64,000 bases of DNA from Simmondsia chinensis (taxonomy: Eukaryota; Streptophyta; Magnoliopsida; Caryophyllales; Simmondsiaceae), in contig JAGTTD010000003.1 in NCBI GenBank assembly GCA_018398585.1, positions 10,238,637 to 10,302,636 on the forward strand. Direction: 5' to 3'. Below the pieces are notes generated by a model. That model did not search any database and was not told the origin of the DNA. It worked only from the letters and a program-made list of their open reading frames with translations. This document shows, one piece after another, positions 47,401-62,400 of this stretch. The position numbers and the translations under genes are program-made. Position 1 is the stretch's first letter. Every line of letters begins with the position of its first letter.

Positions 47401-50400
47401 AGGAGGTCATACATCTTAGTAGTATAGTCACACGAGCAATCTTTAGTTTTGGGTAATGACATCTCAATTACAGCGTTGGCACTCATGGGGTCAACTACAT
47501 GAACAAAGGGTCCGTGCAAAATGATTGGTACAGTTTTATGCCGCAGTTTAGCTACTGAGCACAACCCTCCTTCCATAAGAAAAACGTAACATGAGTGAAA
47601 TGGTTTGGAGGCTTCACCAATATATAACCTTGATTGATTTGCGAGGAAACTAGACTATTTCTTGTGTTCCTTTGTTCTTTGAGACATCTTGTCATTAACA
47701 TGTCTTACATTATTTCCCTCTACAACTTCTCTTATCACAGAAAGGCGAGGCAGGAAAAGGGATGCATTTAGTGTATTTCTCATCGTTTGATTTAATATGT
47801 TTCACCGTCACATGAATGGCACATAGAAGTATACCTCAAAAAGCTTCATGATCAACCAACCAAATCTCGTGGTGCCATTTCGTTACAGAGAAACAGGTGA
47901 GACCTATACAATCTTTCACGGAAAGATTACGCTGGCCAACAATTACGTATTAATGCAATAGAAAAGATGGATATTCATGATTTTAGTAAATTAGTGAGAT
48001 TTATCATCATTTACAAAAGATATAGTTTGTTGACATTATGTCCATAGTGACCCCCCGGTTGCATGTCTATTGTTGTTGCATGTCTATTGTTGTTACATTT
48101 TTTGGATTTCATAATATTGTTCCTTTTATGGTGGGAACCTTCAGAAAAGGCCTCTCTACAGATAGCACCCTACAAGGGTAAGGCTACGTACATCTTACCC
48201 TCCTCAGACCCTACCTTGGCGAGAGCCTTTTTGAGGCACTGGATTATTGTTGTTGTTAATTTGTTGACATTAGGATTTAATCTCGTGAGACATAGTTCAT
48301 TACATTTAGGACATAATCTTTAAGATTTAGTTTGTTAGAATTAGAATAGGATGCTTTAATCTTTCTTTCAATTATTTTATTTCAAATGTGAATTAATTTG
48401 TTTAGGTATTTTAATATTCATTGCTCTATAACTAGGAATTCAACTTTCCACTGTAGGCAGTTCAAATTTGAGAAATTATTCGTTATTGAGTATTTTATTT
48501 GTAGTCAGAGTTGTGCTTACATCACATATCTTAATACATGCCAGCCCACTATTACTCCGTTACCTCAGTGCTTGGCATTTGATCACGTCTGTGCCGTATG
48601 CAATAACTGGGACACCTCATACTGCCGGAAGGCGGTACCATATTCAATGTGATAGTGCTACAAACAACATTCATATTTAAATGATAAAATTACTCAAATC
48701 TGAATTGCTCTCATAGCAAGAAGTGTACCCTTATTCATAGTACAATCAATCCTAATATTCAAAAGATACGAGAAAAATTAAATATCCTACTAATTCAAAT
48801 AAAGATACCTAAAATATTCTATCATAACCGATCACACCTGACAATATCTGATAAGATACAACTAAAACTATCACACCTTCTAAAATCATTAAACCTCTTC
48901 TTGCATGTTGCATCAATTCCCCGTTATTTAAGACAGCTCAACTTCGGCTTTTGAACCAGCGAATGAAAAAGAAACTATATAGCATGTGTTTGTTTGTCTT
49001 TTGGGGCTCCCTAATTAGTGTGAAACATTTGTTATTGGGGAAGAAGTGTAGAAAAACTCCCCGGGTATGATGAAAGCAATCAAAGAGATATCCATAGAAT
49101 CTTCAAGAGACATGCCCTCCATATTAATGGGCAAAATTGAACATGTTGACATTCAATGTAACTTTGCTCTTCTTTTACTTCATCTTCTCCCTCTTCCTCT
49201 TTTTTCTTTTGCTTCATCTTGCTCCATTTCCCCTTCTTATGCGTCATCTTCCTCCTCTTCTTGTACTTCCTGTTTGACTTCATTTGTTTGTTTCTTAACT
49301 TTTTTGGATGACAGTAATTGTAGAGTAAGGTCACATTTTGTATCTGGATCATAGAGATACTCATTGTTGCCATCCTGCAACCAAATTTGTCTAACAGCCT
49401 ACCCACTTTCTTTCAGCTCTTATGGGTTTTGCTTTTTTATGTCCTCTCTTTCTCCATATAAAAATATGTTAAACATTGGAACTTATACTCTAAATTATTC
49501 TGGCTCTGCTTTTAGCGGTGTCCAAATTCTACATATTACTTACGTCCACAATGAGGTAAGCTACAAATGAGATGCCAATACGCTTCTCTTCAAAGATACA
49601 TGATAACCCCAGGATGAAAAAAGGCCAGTATGATGTGCAACATGATGCAAACAGGCTACACATGATGCCCACTTAGATCCAATAATTCAAGTCCCTCAAT
49701 CTATGGGGTCAAGACATTTCAGATAAAATTCCAAGTAATTAGAAGCTCTGTAGCCAAAGAAAAGGCAGCCAATTTACACATTAAAGAGCACTTCTCAGTT
49801 ACCTGGATATAGAACTGAAGGTTCCGGATCAAGAAAGCCATATGCTCCCTGATACGCCACATTGGTCTAGAGCGTTGCCTTCCTTGCTGAGATGGTGAGC
49901 CCTTTACACGTTCATTACGATGTTTGGCGAAATCTGTATGATCTTGATGCATCACTGAAGCCCATGATTTCTCCAACTCCATTTGTGTTCGCTTAAGACG
50001 CAACAAGTACTGAAAGACACGGCGATATCTGCATCCAGAACCAATTAAACAAACTGTCCATTTAAAAATGAGATGTTATTTGTTCTAGAATAGTTTGAAG
50101 GAACAAAAAGAAGACGATGGACAGATCTGATGTAGATATTGTACTCAGTCCCATGTCCCAGTCTAACAAGTAGAACAGAAATAAATCACAAGGAAAGGCT
50201 TACTTAGATAACACCTCCTGTGTGAAAAACAACTGCAAGGGCCAATCCACAGAATATTCAAGAGTGATACCATCCCATCCATCAGGGGACATCTCTGAGG
50301 AAGTACTTGAAGGAGCGCCACCCAATTTGCCATCTACATACACTCTTGATTTGGATATATCAGTTTGAGATGATTTGACTGTGACTCCAACAGAAGGCAT

Positions 50401-53400
50401 CCTAGCAGTCAATGAAGTTGAAATCATATAAAAGTCGTATCAGTAAACAAAGGAAGATTTGAAAGGGAAAATGGATAAAGGCTTGAAATCCAGAGAGACA
50501 ACTTTAGATCACAAAACAGAGGGAAATTGACAGCAAATCTGAAATATAAAAGTACTGGTTGAAAGAAAATACTTAGGTATGTTCGGTTGAGGATAAAGGG
50601 TGTTAATGGTTACCCCGTTAACGATTAACCCTTTATACCCTTGTTTGCTTTTAAGTGAACATTAGTACTGGGAAAGACTTTACCCCCTGTATGGGTAAAA
50701 TTGTTAGGCTACCCTCCTCTAATGCAAAGAGCACAACGTTCAAAAGGGTTAAAAACTCACTCCCGTAACTTCTCTTTTCTTGTTAGTTTTTAAACATGCA
50801 AACACCACTGCTGCCCCTCCGCCACCCACCACCTCCTCGCAAGACAAACTTTGTACCACCACGTCAGTTTTTGTTGACATTCGCCTCCACCACATTGTAA
50901 CAGTTCCCACTAGATCGAATTTCGTAGCTACTGACAGAGAGAAAGCAAGAGGAAGAGAGAGGAGACAAGCTTCCAACCACCACGTCCTACTTACATCCAC
51001 CACCAGGTAAGCTATATTTATGTATTTGCTTAAATAATTTGTTCCCTGGGTATGGAATTTGAATGACAGAATGCCACTCTTTTTTTTTTTTTGGCTTTAT
51101 TTTCGAGGAGATTCAACTGACGGTGGCATTGGTATGTGATGTTCATAATATGTTGCGAAGGAGAAGAATTTTGCTCACTTTTGGAGTACAGATTTGATAT
51201 CTTGGAAAATGAAGCTTATTTGATAAGAAGCTTGAACATTTAATTAACTTATGAGTATTTCGTCAAAATTTTCTTTGATCAAAATTTGCAACTAGCTTAT
51301 TTATTATTCTCGGAATCATATTAAAACCCTCTATTTTTTGAAAAGATAAGATGAAAACACTGTTTTTAACTAGGTTATGAGAGAAGCAAAAATTTTATGT
51401 TGCACCCATACCAAAGAAAGGAAAGATTGATCTGGTTACTTCGGTAAAAGTGGCACAACCAAAGTGAAGAGGAATTTTTTTTCCTTGGGCAATGGTTATC
51501 GCACTAGGAATGGTTAACCTTATATTTTTAAGCCATACCAAACATGTCCTTAACATAGATGCTCATAAGACAACCCAAAATCTCAAATTATGAAAACATA
51601 AGTAAAATAGCTAGTCAAATCAGTGAAGGAAGAATTAGAGATGGTTAGCATAAAATCTCACCGTAAGGATACCCTAGAGAAGTATTTGTCTTCATCACCA
51701 ATAGTCTTTACTGCAGCCTGCATCAGCAAGGAAGAAAAACTATTTATTTGATCATGAAAAGCTGTAGCCTTTTGGAGCTGAAACATAAATAGTGACCCAT
51801 GAAAAAAAAGTCCTACAGAAGTAAATTATAATAATAGGCCAATCTCCGGGAAAGTTTACTAGCAGGAGTTCACCCAGTAATTGAGTAAAATGCTATATTT
51901 ACGCCTAGCCCAAATGTAGCCATTGTGTACATCTATCAAGCCTACGATGAACTTATTGGGAATCAACATCAACGCACCATGAAAATTGCATTAGTTGCAT
52001 ACAGCTTCAGCAGATAATAGTGTAAGAAACAAATTACTTCTCAAAACCAGTTCCATTCCTGGTTCTTTCCTATCTAGAAATGCAATTGTGCTACTAAGCG
52101 TTGGAGCCAGAAGCAAAGAGCAGATCTAATCTCGAACAAGAGGTAGAAACACATTACTATCAGATTATAAGGGATATACACAGATAATGAATATATTATC
52201 ATGCTAACTTTACCAGTTGAAATGGCACCATAAGATCAGCTTCTGCAGTTGATTGACGAGGTGGCAACCGCATTAATTGGCGACTTTCCTCCAGAAAGCA
52301 CTGAAACGCATAACATTACTCATTAGGTTTTAGTTCAGGCAAAGTCCGAGATACAAAACTCATGAATGACAATCCGAAAAAGATCATTCCATTAAAGTTC
52401 TGGGTTAGGTGTGTATCATAGTAGGAAGTGTGCAAAATAGGCAGCTGAAAAATTACGTCACAAATGAAATACATATGGAACTTGAAGGGCATGTCAAACT
52501 GTCCAAAAGAGCAAGGACAAAGATGAAAGGTTGCATACTGCTGATGATTAATGGAGGAAAAGCATGCACCAGCACCTTTTCCCATTGAAGATCTATGACA
52601 CAAACACACACACACACACAAACGCACGTACATACATACATGAGAAGTGGGAACGAAGATTTTCCACACAATCAAACATCCAACAAGAGTAAGTGATGTA
52701 GCACAAAAGGAAAACTAGTAATCTCCAACTGAACTCTTAAATTCTGGATTCAATTTCATTAAAAGATATCCATAAAGTACATAAGGGTCCTATTTATAGA
52801 GTAGAAACCTTGAATTCGAAAAGATAAAAAAATCTGATCCAAATCTAACTAGAAAATAAAATAATCAGAATCTTAAAAATGGAATCCTAATCTAACTAAA
52901 ACAAAATCTAATCCTAAATAATCTTAATCTAATTTAAACCCAATAAATCATAAAGGATAAACTAATATCTAAAGAATTTAAAAGCTATAAATATACTTAA
53001 ACTCATTCTAATCTAAATATCTTCATGAATTCCATATTTTACATTATCCTCATACTGCATCATTCTCCCCAATGAAAGAGTGAATCATAAGCTGTGATCT
53101 TTGCTTGAGAAAAAGAGCTTTTGGCTATGTCCAATGAAGATCCTTGAATAAAATTCAAGAAAATTGTCAGAAAAATCTGGGATAATGAACTCAACATGTT
53201 GAACATGCTCTACATCGACCTTGAGATTACGACTTGTATAGACTTCCCTTCTTGTCCTTTATTGTTGAATCCAATTGCTATTTGAGAGAGTTCAACCTTG
53301 AGATCATCACCTTGTCTAAGCTTTTCTTCATATCCTTCATTGTTGAACTCAATTGCTATTTGGGAGAGTTCTTGATCACTTACTTCTTCAATCTTCAATT

Positions 53401-56400
53401 CGGTTTGCTCTACTTCATTATATATCTCATCAACCTCATCGTCATTATCTTCAATGTTAACAATTCGTTGGACCTTCCCTTCACTATTTATTTCTTCTTC
53501 TGTCTTTGGTTCTATAGTACTATCAATAGTAACAAGCTTTAATTGACTTTGTTCCACTTTATTTGGTTCCTTGACAATTTTGTTGTCATTGTAGTTATCA
53601 TATCTACTGCAAAAATTTAGAAGCTTATTCAGATGTCCTATGATCTTGTGATGCTTCAACTTACCAGCAAGCTCAATATTAAGTTGACAACAATCATGAT
53701 AAATGTAAGTCCCTTGTAGTACTTGCTTTGCATAGATCACATCATCATGATAGTAAAAATTGTATACGTGAAAGGTAAGTATCATCAACCCAAGTACTAT
53801 CCTCTATACATCCACAATGACGAAAAAGCCAATGTAGATCCCTACGAGTAATGGGCTTGAAAACACGATGAATCCTGACTATTAAAGGTCTATCATCTAA
53901 ATCACCCCATAGCCAATATCCGGTCACCTCATGATTTTCATCAAGCCCTTTGGTAGGTTTTCCCATTAAGTACACATTTTATATGAAACAGCATTCAATG
54001 TGAATAACATATACCTTTTTTCCTTGTCCCTAAAGTGTTATGGTGTTTTCCTGAGCAACACTAACAAAGACGGCAGCCTCTTGACAGAGCGTGGGTATCT
54101 CTGATGGCCAGCAGCAGCACACAGCGATGGAAATTTGGGTGCTGAGGTTTCGATGGGGAAGGAGGAAGCTCCAAGGGTCCTTGCCAATCGCCTAGGGGGT
54201 CAACCGGCGACCATGGTCGCACCTCTGGAGGTCGAAGACAAAGCGACTTGGGGTTAGGTTAGGGTTCCGAAGGGCTATATAGTCAAGGAGAAGGAGGGAG
54301 TTCGATGGGGTAGGGTTTCGCAGGAGTTTGTGGGGGTGTTCTGGTGGTCAGCGGGGGCGTAAATGTTTTGCTTTGATACCAAAATTGATGTAGCACAAAA
54401 GGGAAAACTAAAACTTCTAACTCAACTCTCAAATTCTTATTCAATTTCATTAAAAAATATCTATAAAGTACATAAGGGTCATATTTATAGAGTAAAAACC
54501 TGAATTCGAAAAGGAAAAAAATCTAATACAAATCTAACTAGAAAATAAATTAATTAGAATCTTTAAAATATAATCCTAATCTAACTAAAACAAAATATTA
54601 TCATAAATAATCTTAATCTAATCTAAACCCAATAAATCATAAAGGATAAACTAATATCTAAAGAATTTAAAAGCTAAAAATATACTTAAACTCATTTTAA
54701 TCCAAATATCTTCACAAATCCCATATTTTACATTATCCTCGTACTGCATCAGTAAGACATGTCAAATGCTAGACGCAGAAAAGGAATTAAATTTTCATCT
54801 CTTACCTGAAAGAAATCTCCTTTGGCTAATAAGAAATAGTCTTTGAGCGCCTTCAAGTGCCCATTCAAATCAGCACGAATAACAACAAGCTGTCATGGCA
54901 AAAGAAAGGTAAGTACATGCTTCACAGTATAGCAAAACTAGAATGTTACATGCAGCACCTGCCAAAGATGGCCTGCTGCAACAGCACGAATAGAGTCAAC
55001 AGCACTCTCAAATGATCTTTTGTGAAACTCGGATGACTCCTGCACTTAATGAAAGAAATGCCCGGAGTAAGATGCGAAATGCCATTGATGTGGCAGACAA
55101 AAAACGAAGACATAATCAACTGGGATAAATGCCATGACAAAAAATCCTTGGATCTACATTAAAGTTGAAAGAATTATAAAAAAGGAACCTTCAAATCATG
55201 AAGCGTGGCTTCAATTTTGTCCGCTTCAGACTGTGGAAGCAACACTTCACCAATCAGTTCAGAATGCGCTGGAGCATCCTTTTGGAAGGAAAAGCAATCA
55301 GTGATTCCTTGGATCTTTTTTAATTGTCTAGGAATCTGGTGATGATATACTGACTCCCGTGAGAGGAATCCAGGACTGGGATTCCGTAGAACTCTGACTG
55401 CTTTACCAGCAAATAGAATAGACTCAGCCACACGCATGTGTATATACTCAGGAAGCATATCCTGCACTTACATGCAATAACAGTAAGAAGCTTTGTGGCG
55501 GCAGCGAGACCTGTATATCTATAACTGGCAGTCTCAAAATGGCTGCCCATATTAGAATCCAAGATATGCACAGGCACCTATACATTCTCACTATCATTCA
55601 AATCACAGAATACTAGAGCACAAAGAAGGGAAGAAAACAAGAAAACAATTGATTTCATTTTAGGTAAAAGAATTACACTAAGGAAGACAAGGAAAAACAA
55701 CCAGAGGGCAATATGTCCTCAAATATAAAATAAATAAACACTCAGGCTAGTCAATCCCTTCAGATACCCTAATAACATTCCTTCACGCACAGAAGCAGAT
55801 AAAAAACACAAAGCTATATGATACCTCCAAAACAGAAGTAAGTGCTGTGTACGTAAAAGGTCCATTATTCTGCACATTCCAAACAATGCCATACTATCAT
55901 GCAGTACTGGCAGCAGAGCACTGTCTCTATCCTTGTCCTAAGCAAAACCCAAACATATCATGCCACTCATCAAGATGATACACGGTTAATGGTTTATATC
56001 CACGCCCCTAGCAAGAAAGTTCAAGCTGACTGTGAATTTCATAGAAGGTTACTCCTTTTAATCATAATTGATGAATGCCAGTGTTTCCTCCAAGTGGTAA
56101 AGTAGAATGTATGATGTATCACATACTTACAAAGAACGTCTAAAAGATGGAAGCTAGTGCAAAGTAAAGGGCATGATGTCATATTATATGGGGAAACCAG
56201 AAGAAGAGACATGAACCATAAATACTTGATCTTCATTAGCTACTATAACCACTCTAAGACCATTATACTCAAAGAAACAGCTAATGCACAAAGAACAGAC
56301 ATGTATAGAAGATAAGGATCATGCTGTTGAAATATACCAAAGCAATATGAAACCCCGAGTGCCAATCTGTTAGGGAGAAATCATCAACTGACAAGCGTGC

Positions 56401-59400
56401 CATTTTTCCAAGCATGTCTGATTTAGATGCCTCATGCTCTGTATCCCTTTCCTCCTGCCTGCAAAAGGTATACATAAAAAATGTATAGAAGTTCATGCAG
56501 GTCGTGGCAAACTATCTCAGGTTTCCTTCCAATTTGAGAAGCATGTTGCAGAAGCTCAAGTTTACTCGATCATCACTGTCAGAGTAAAATCATGTGAGCT
56601 AGACATGGCAATTTTAGAGCAAAAGCAAGTATAGGTCTAACACCTTCTAATGAAGAACTCTCCATGCGGGTCTTGGAGAATCCCATACACCATCCAAGAC
56701 GCTAGTTGATTATACATGACTTGATGTCCATGCCAAAGTAGCCTATATTTTAAGACAAAAAATAAAATAAGTCAGTTCAAGTTCGTCACTCTGCTGCATT
56801 TCAAAGAGTAGTACTATATTAAAAGACAACATAATCTCTACCCCATAGGGACAAACTGAGATTTCAGGTTCCCAATGGAAGTAGGAAAAAGGAGAACACC
56901 GAAAATTCGGTCCATAATCAAGCAGTACACAAACACTGACATATGGATCATTTTTCCTCAATTAGCAAGATCAAGCAGTCTCAGATTCATTCACTTTAAC
57001 CAAAATCTTCTTTTTCTTCCATGCCCCCAACCCTATAAGCACTGCCCTTATTATTGGAAACATAACATACCGTGACGTAATAGAAACAGTTTCAACAGGG
57101 TCAAACTGATCTTCCAATACAGAGATGACAATATGAGTAGAACACTTATTACATCCACTTTGACAGCAAAAAATGATGAAAAGAATATAGGGAACCATTG
57201 GTGAAATTACAACATATGCCTATCACAATAAGAAATTCTTCAAACAGGAACAATTTTCTGACCTCTGAATGCAGGTTTGCAGTTCAGGTACTCCGCAGTG
57301 GCATCGCTTGTGCAAAAGGTTAAGAAGTTGTCCTCCACGAATATTATCACCCTCTATTTCCAGAATAAGCTCATAAAGAGGGGGCAATAGAACAAAAAAC
57401 TGTCAAAGAAGTATTTGTAAGAATAATTAATGAATACATAGCAAACAATAGTCACAAACTATTTTTGACCTACATTGAATCTAAGCGATAGTTTTGACAA
57501 GCCTATAAATTTTGAACAATGGCCATTGCATTGCTTTTCTTTTAAGGAAAGGAGAAGAAACATTAGGATATCCACCGAACAATGGATTTTCCTAATGCAT
57601 CATCACAAGTAATAGGGTGAATATCAACATTGGGAAATAATTCCATTCACAAATGCCGCCAATGTCATGCCGTCATGAAAATAACAAAAATATTGACAGC
57701 AAACCCTGATAGAACATTCGAGGCAGCTATCCCATTAAAGGCGGTGCATGAAAATTCCTCGCTACATGGTCATCAAAATAATATTACTTCAATGTTGCTC
57801 ACTAAGGTGTATCCACATTGGACAGTGACATGCATCTTCCTTTTCCTTCTCATAAATATGCATAATGAAAAGTGTCATATGACTGAGTTAGAACATAAGA
57901 CACGAGTAGCTGTAAAGAAAAGAAACCCTACCATCCCTTCCAACCCTAGAAACCAAAGGCACATATACATCATTGCTCTAAGACAGAAGCAGTTTATATC
58001 CAAAAGGGAAGAATTAAAAATCTTCCTAGAAAATACTTTGATCCATAAATCAGTAAAAGACTGCCAGGACACTCGATCCTTATAGGATATATGTATATTC
58101 TAATACAACAACTATTGAATAACACCCACCTCATCCTAAATATCAACTGCAAAAGACCTTCATACAAAGCCATGTCTACCAATGCGCATTTGTTCCACAA
58201 ATTCTTTCTTGCCCATCCCTTTTGAAGAATTTAATAGAACCAAAAAGGGTTGTGGGAATGATCTATTTGAAGTCTTCTTTTTTTTAACTTTCCATTGGAA
58301 ACCTCACTAAATATACATCTCCAAAGATAATGAAGTCCGTAAGTTCTATAGATGCGTTACTAATGTCTTGTTTAGAAACAGAAAACAATTTATGTTCCCA
58401 TTTCAAGTTTCCCTTTCAATCTAATTTTCCTTTTGCATTTTCCATTTGGAGAACATGTTTAGGAATGGAAAATCGTAAACAGTTCTCCAATGTAGAAAAT
58501 TGGAAAATGCGCAAGTGGTCCCAACTTTCTAATTGAAAAATTACAAGTATAATTAAACCCCATAAATCTGAAAACCCGATAATCCAATCCAAATCAGAAC
58601 AACTAGGGTAACCGATACGAAAATGATCACTTTCAGTGTATCTGATCCGTGAAACAAAAATAGACCATAATTAGAGCAAAATGAAGGCAAGGGGATAAGA
58701 GAGTAACACGAAGAGAAATAGAACGATGAAGTAAAACAAGAGAAAGAGAATGGTAGAGTACAACAACCACCCCCCAGTGCCTCAAAAGAGGCTCCCGCCA
58801 TGGCAGGATCTGGGGGGAGGAAGATGTACAGCCTTATTTGTACATGGTGCTACTGTAGAAAGAGGTTGTGTCCGAGGGGGCCCCTAATTTGCAAAGTGAA
58901 GAAAGAAAAAGAGAAACATAAGAAAAAACTTGTGGAGAACACAGGACAAATTTGGAAACACAAAGGAACATTCTAGAAAACAATTTTAATTTGTTATCTA
59001 AATTTTCCAAAAGAATAGAGAAAAGGGAAAACTATTTTCCAACTTCTCTGAGGCATGTTTAGCATGTGGAATTGGACAGTAGAATTACAATTCCAGTTCC
59101 AGTTATGATGGAATTGAAATTAGAATAAATAAATTTCATTGTTTGGTTAATCATAAGACTTGAAGGTAGTTTCATAATAATTCGAATCTTCACGAGTTTA
59201 GGGTCAATCGAGTTGGAGCATTTCAAGTTTTGCATTAGCTCCGATTAGGTTTCGATTTCAAGTTATCTCAGGTTTCAAGTTAGCTTGGGTAGCGTTTTTG
59301 GTTAGAGGGATCATTTTATGTTCGATTCATCTCAAATTTTTAGTTAATGTTAATCAGGTTGGATCAAGTTATCTCAGCCTTGAGTCCCCCTTTTTGTTCA

Positions 59401-62400
59401 TTATGGTTATGGACGAGTATGCTTTTCACGAACGATAGAGTTCAAGTAGGGGAGTCTAGAGAAGAGGTGAGTGATAAGCTAGAGCTTTAGAGAACAGCCT
59501 TGGAATCGAAAGGCTTATGACTTAATAGATCCAAGACCGAGTATATGGAACTCAAGTTCTGCACCTCAACAGGCCAAGCATAGAAGAAGTCAAGATTGGA
59601 TCGGAGTGCATACTGAAAAATGAATGATTTAAATATTTGAGTTCCATTGGTGCAACAAGACAGTGAATTTGATGAGGATGTCAACAACTGGATTAAAGTA
59701 GGCTACCATAAATGGAGGATGGCCTCTGCGGTACTATGCAATAGCAAGTTGCCGTTAAAATTAAAGGGAATATACTATAAGACAGTAATGAGACCAGCTA
59801 TGTCTTAAGGCGCAGAGTGTTGGCCAGTTAAACAGCATCATATGCAAAAGTTGAAGGTGGCAGAGATGAGGATGCTTGCGGTGAATGCGTGGACACGCAA
59901 GGAAAGATAAGATCAAAAATTATGTTATAAGAAGCAAATAGGGTGTGGCCCCAATCAAGGATAAGTTGAGGTTAGGACCGTTTGCGGTGGTTTGGGCATG
60001 TTAGGAGGTGACCGAACACTGCCCCTGCTCCATATTACAAACAGGAGGAGAGGGAGAGACAGGCCAAAGAAGAGTTGGATGGAGACTATTTGACATGACC
60101 TCACCCACCTCAACCTAAATGAAGAAATAGCCCTAGAGAAAGCTAAGTGGGGGATTAGCATAAATGTAGCCGATATAACGGTTTAGGATAGAGGAGCACA
60201 ACTAAGCTAGTACTAACGCCCTTAGGCTTTTATGTATGCCTGTTAGATTATATTTACTATTGTTGTGTGTTGCTAGTTGCTTTGTTGCTCTGTTGCTTTA
60301 TTACCTATTGCTGCTTTACGCTTTCTCATTGCCATTGTTTTAATGCTTCTATACTTTTATGCTTTTCAGGTTGGGGGTCCTTGGACACAACCTCCCTTGA
60401 GGGTAGCACCTTGAAGGGGTAAGGTTGTATACATCCCATCCCCCCCCCCCCCCCCCCCCCCCCCCCCCGACCTTGCATACACAGGAGCCCTTGAGGCACT
60501 GGGTTGGTTGTTGTTGTTGTTGTTGTTGCAGGTCGGATCAATTCGAGATTTAGGTTATCTCAAGTCCAATCAAATTTAGGGTGGGAGTGAGCTAGATCAG
60601 GTCCTTTTGGGATTAATTCATCTAAGGTTTCTCGAGTCAATTAGGTCGAGATGGCTTCATTTCTATGTTTGGGCCATACTAAGTTTTTGGACCAACTAGG
60701 TTGCATCACTTTAAACTTTGACTCAGATCTAGTCGGGTTTCAAGTTGGATCAATCATTTCATATTCAAGTTATTTGAGTTGGGTTATTTCAAGTTTGGAG
60801 GCAAACGTCGAGTCTGTTAGTTTCAAGTCATCTTGGATTTTGGATCAATTAATTCGGGTTTCAAGTAAGTAAAGTTACAGAATTGCAATTCCATTCCCTT
60901 GCCCTAAATAATCGGAATGTATAATTTTCAATTAAAATCCAATTTTATGGAATTGCCAGTAGAATCGTATTTCCAATTCCAACAGGTTAACCAAACAACA
61001 AAAGTAGAAGACCCTAATTTCAAATTGCAAACTCAACTTCATGCTCCAATTCCATGTGTCAAACCTAATAGTTTCTACTTCATACTAAATTTCCGTACTA
61101 AACGAAAATCTATCCCAACTCATAACCAAGGCAGAATATCATTCAGAAAGAGACCAAACCAAGCGACCAACCTTGTTCAAGCCCTGAGTAACAGTGGCCA
61201 AAATGGGTAGAGGCTCAGCCAAGAGCTTCTGCTCAATGCTCAAAACCGCAGATCTATAAACGGAAAGCACCTCCACAATTCCATTTGCAATCGCCCTCCT
61301 ATACAAACTCTGACTCTCTCTCCTCCTCGTTGCAGCAATATCCTCACTCCTCGACAATGGTGATACGTAATTTGCCGATGACCTAATCCAGCTCAAGTTC
61401 CTCGACTTTGTAGCGAAGCGATCTAGCTCTCTGTAGTAAAACCCTAGTGCAACCGTCCTCTCGATCACATCCCTGCAAATCCAATCCAATTAACCAGTAT
61501 AATTGCAAAAAACCAACCACGCAAAAAGCTTAAGCTGATAGATGAAATCCATGATTGGTTTTATATTCTAAAAACCCCATCATGCGAAAACCCATTGAGA
61601 TAGAAGCATATATAACGCATAAGCCCACTCATAGCTTGAATATAATTAATATTTAGATTGGGGGATGTTGGGATTTGAACTCTTGACCTCTTGGTTAACA
61701 ATACCATGTCAAAGAACCAATTATTCCAAAAGCTTAAGTTAATAGGCGAACGTGCATGATTGATTTTATACTCTAACATGTCCTCTCAGGCAAATACTCA
61801 ATTGGCTAAAAGTGTGGATAATGCACATGTTCAATATACCTTGTGCTTGAAATTGATTAATATTTAGAGTGTGGTCTGTTGGAATTCGAACTCGTGACTT
61901 CTTTATCAACAAATACCATGTCAAGGAACCAACTGTTTCCAAAGCCGAAGCTGATGGGCAAAGGCTCTGAAATAATTTTACACTCTAAAATTGCCACCTC
62001 ATGCGAATACCCATTCGGCTTGAAGCGTAAAAAATGTACAGATCTACCTCATACCTTATTCTTAAATTATGTTCATAATAGAAGTAGGGGTGTTGGAATT
62101 CGAAATCGTGACTTCTTGGCTAACAGGCTCTTATATCATATCAAGAAACCAACTATCATAGGAGCTTAAACTGATGAGTGAAAGCCCATAATTGACACTA
62201 TACTCCAACAATAATCCCTACTCCACTTTTTCTGCTGAACAAGAATAATACAATCTAAAATGAAAAATATATTAAAACAATTAAAAACACCGTAAAATAC
62301 TAAAAGTAAAGGGATAAGAGAGAAAATATAAGAGCTGATATTTGATCTCATTGGATAGTTTGCAATACAATTCATTACTCGTATATACAGAATAATACCC

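Noticed and set aside
49067..49406. Lys/Glu-rich minus-strand frame and its antisense in GCP4 intron 12
   Set aside because: Low-complexity CTT/TCC-rich DNA produces it; no homology was recognised.
57630..58085. 151-codon open frame antisense to GCP4
   Set aside because: No domain or splice support, in an AT-rich intron; composition looks random.
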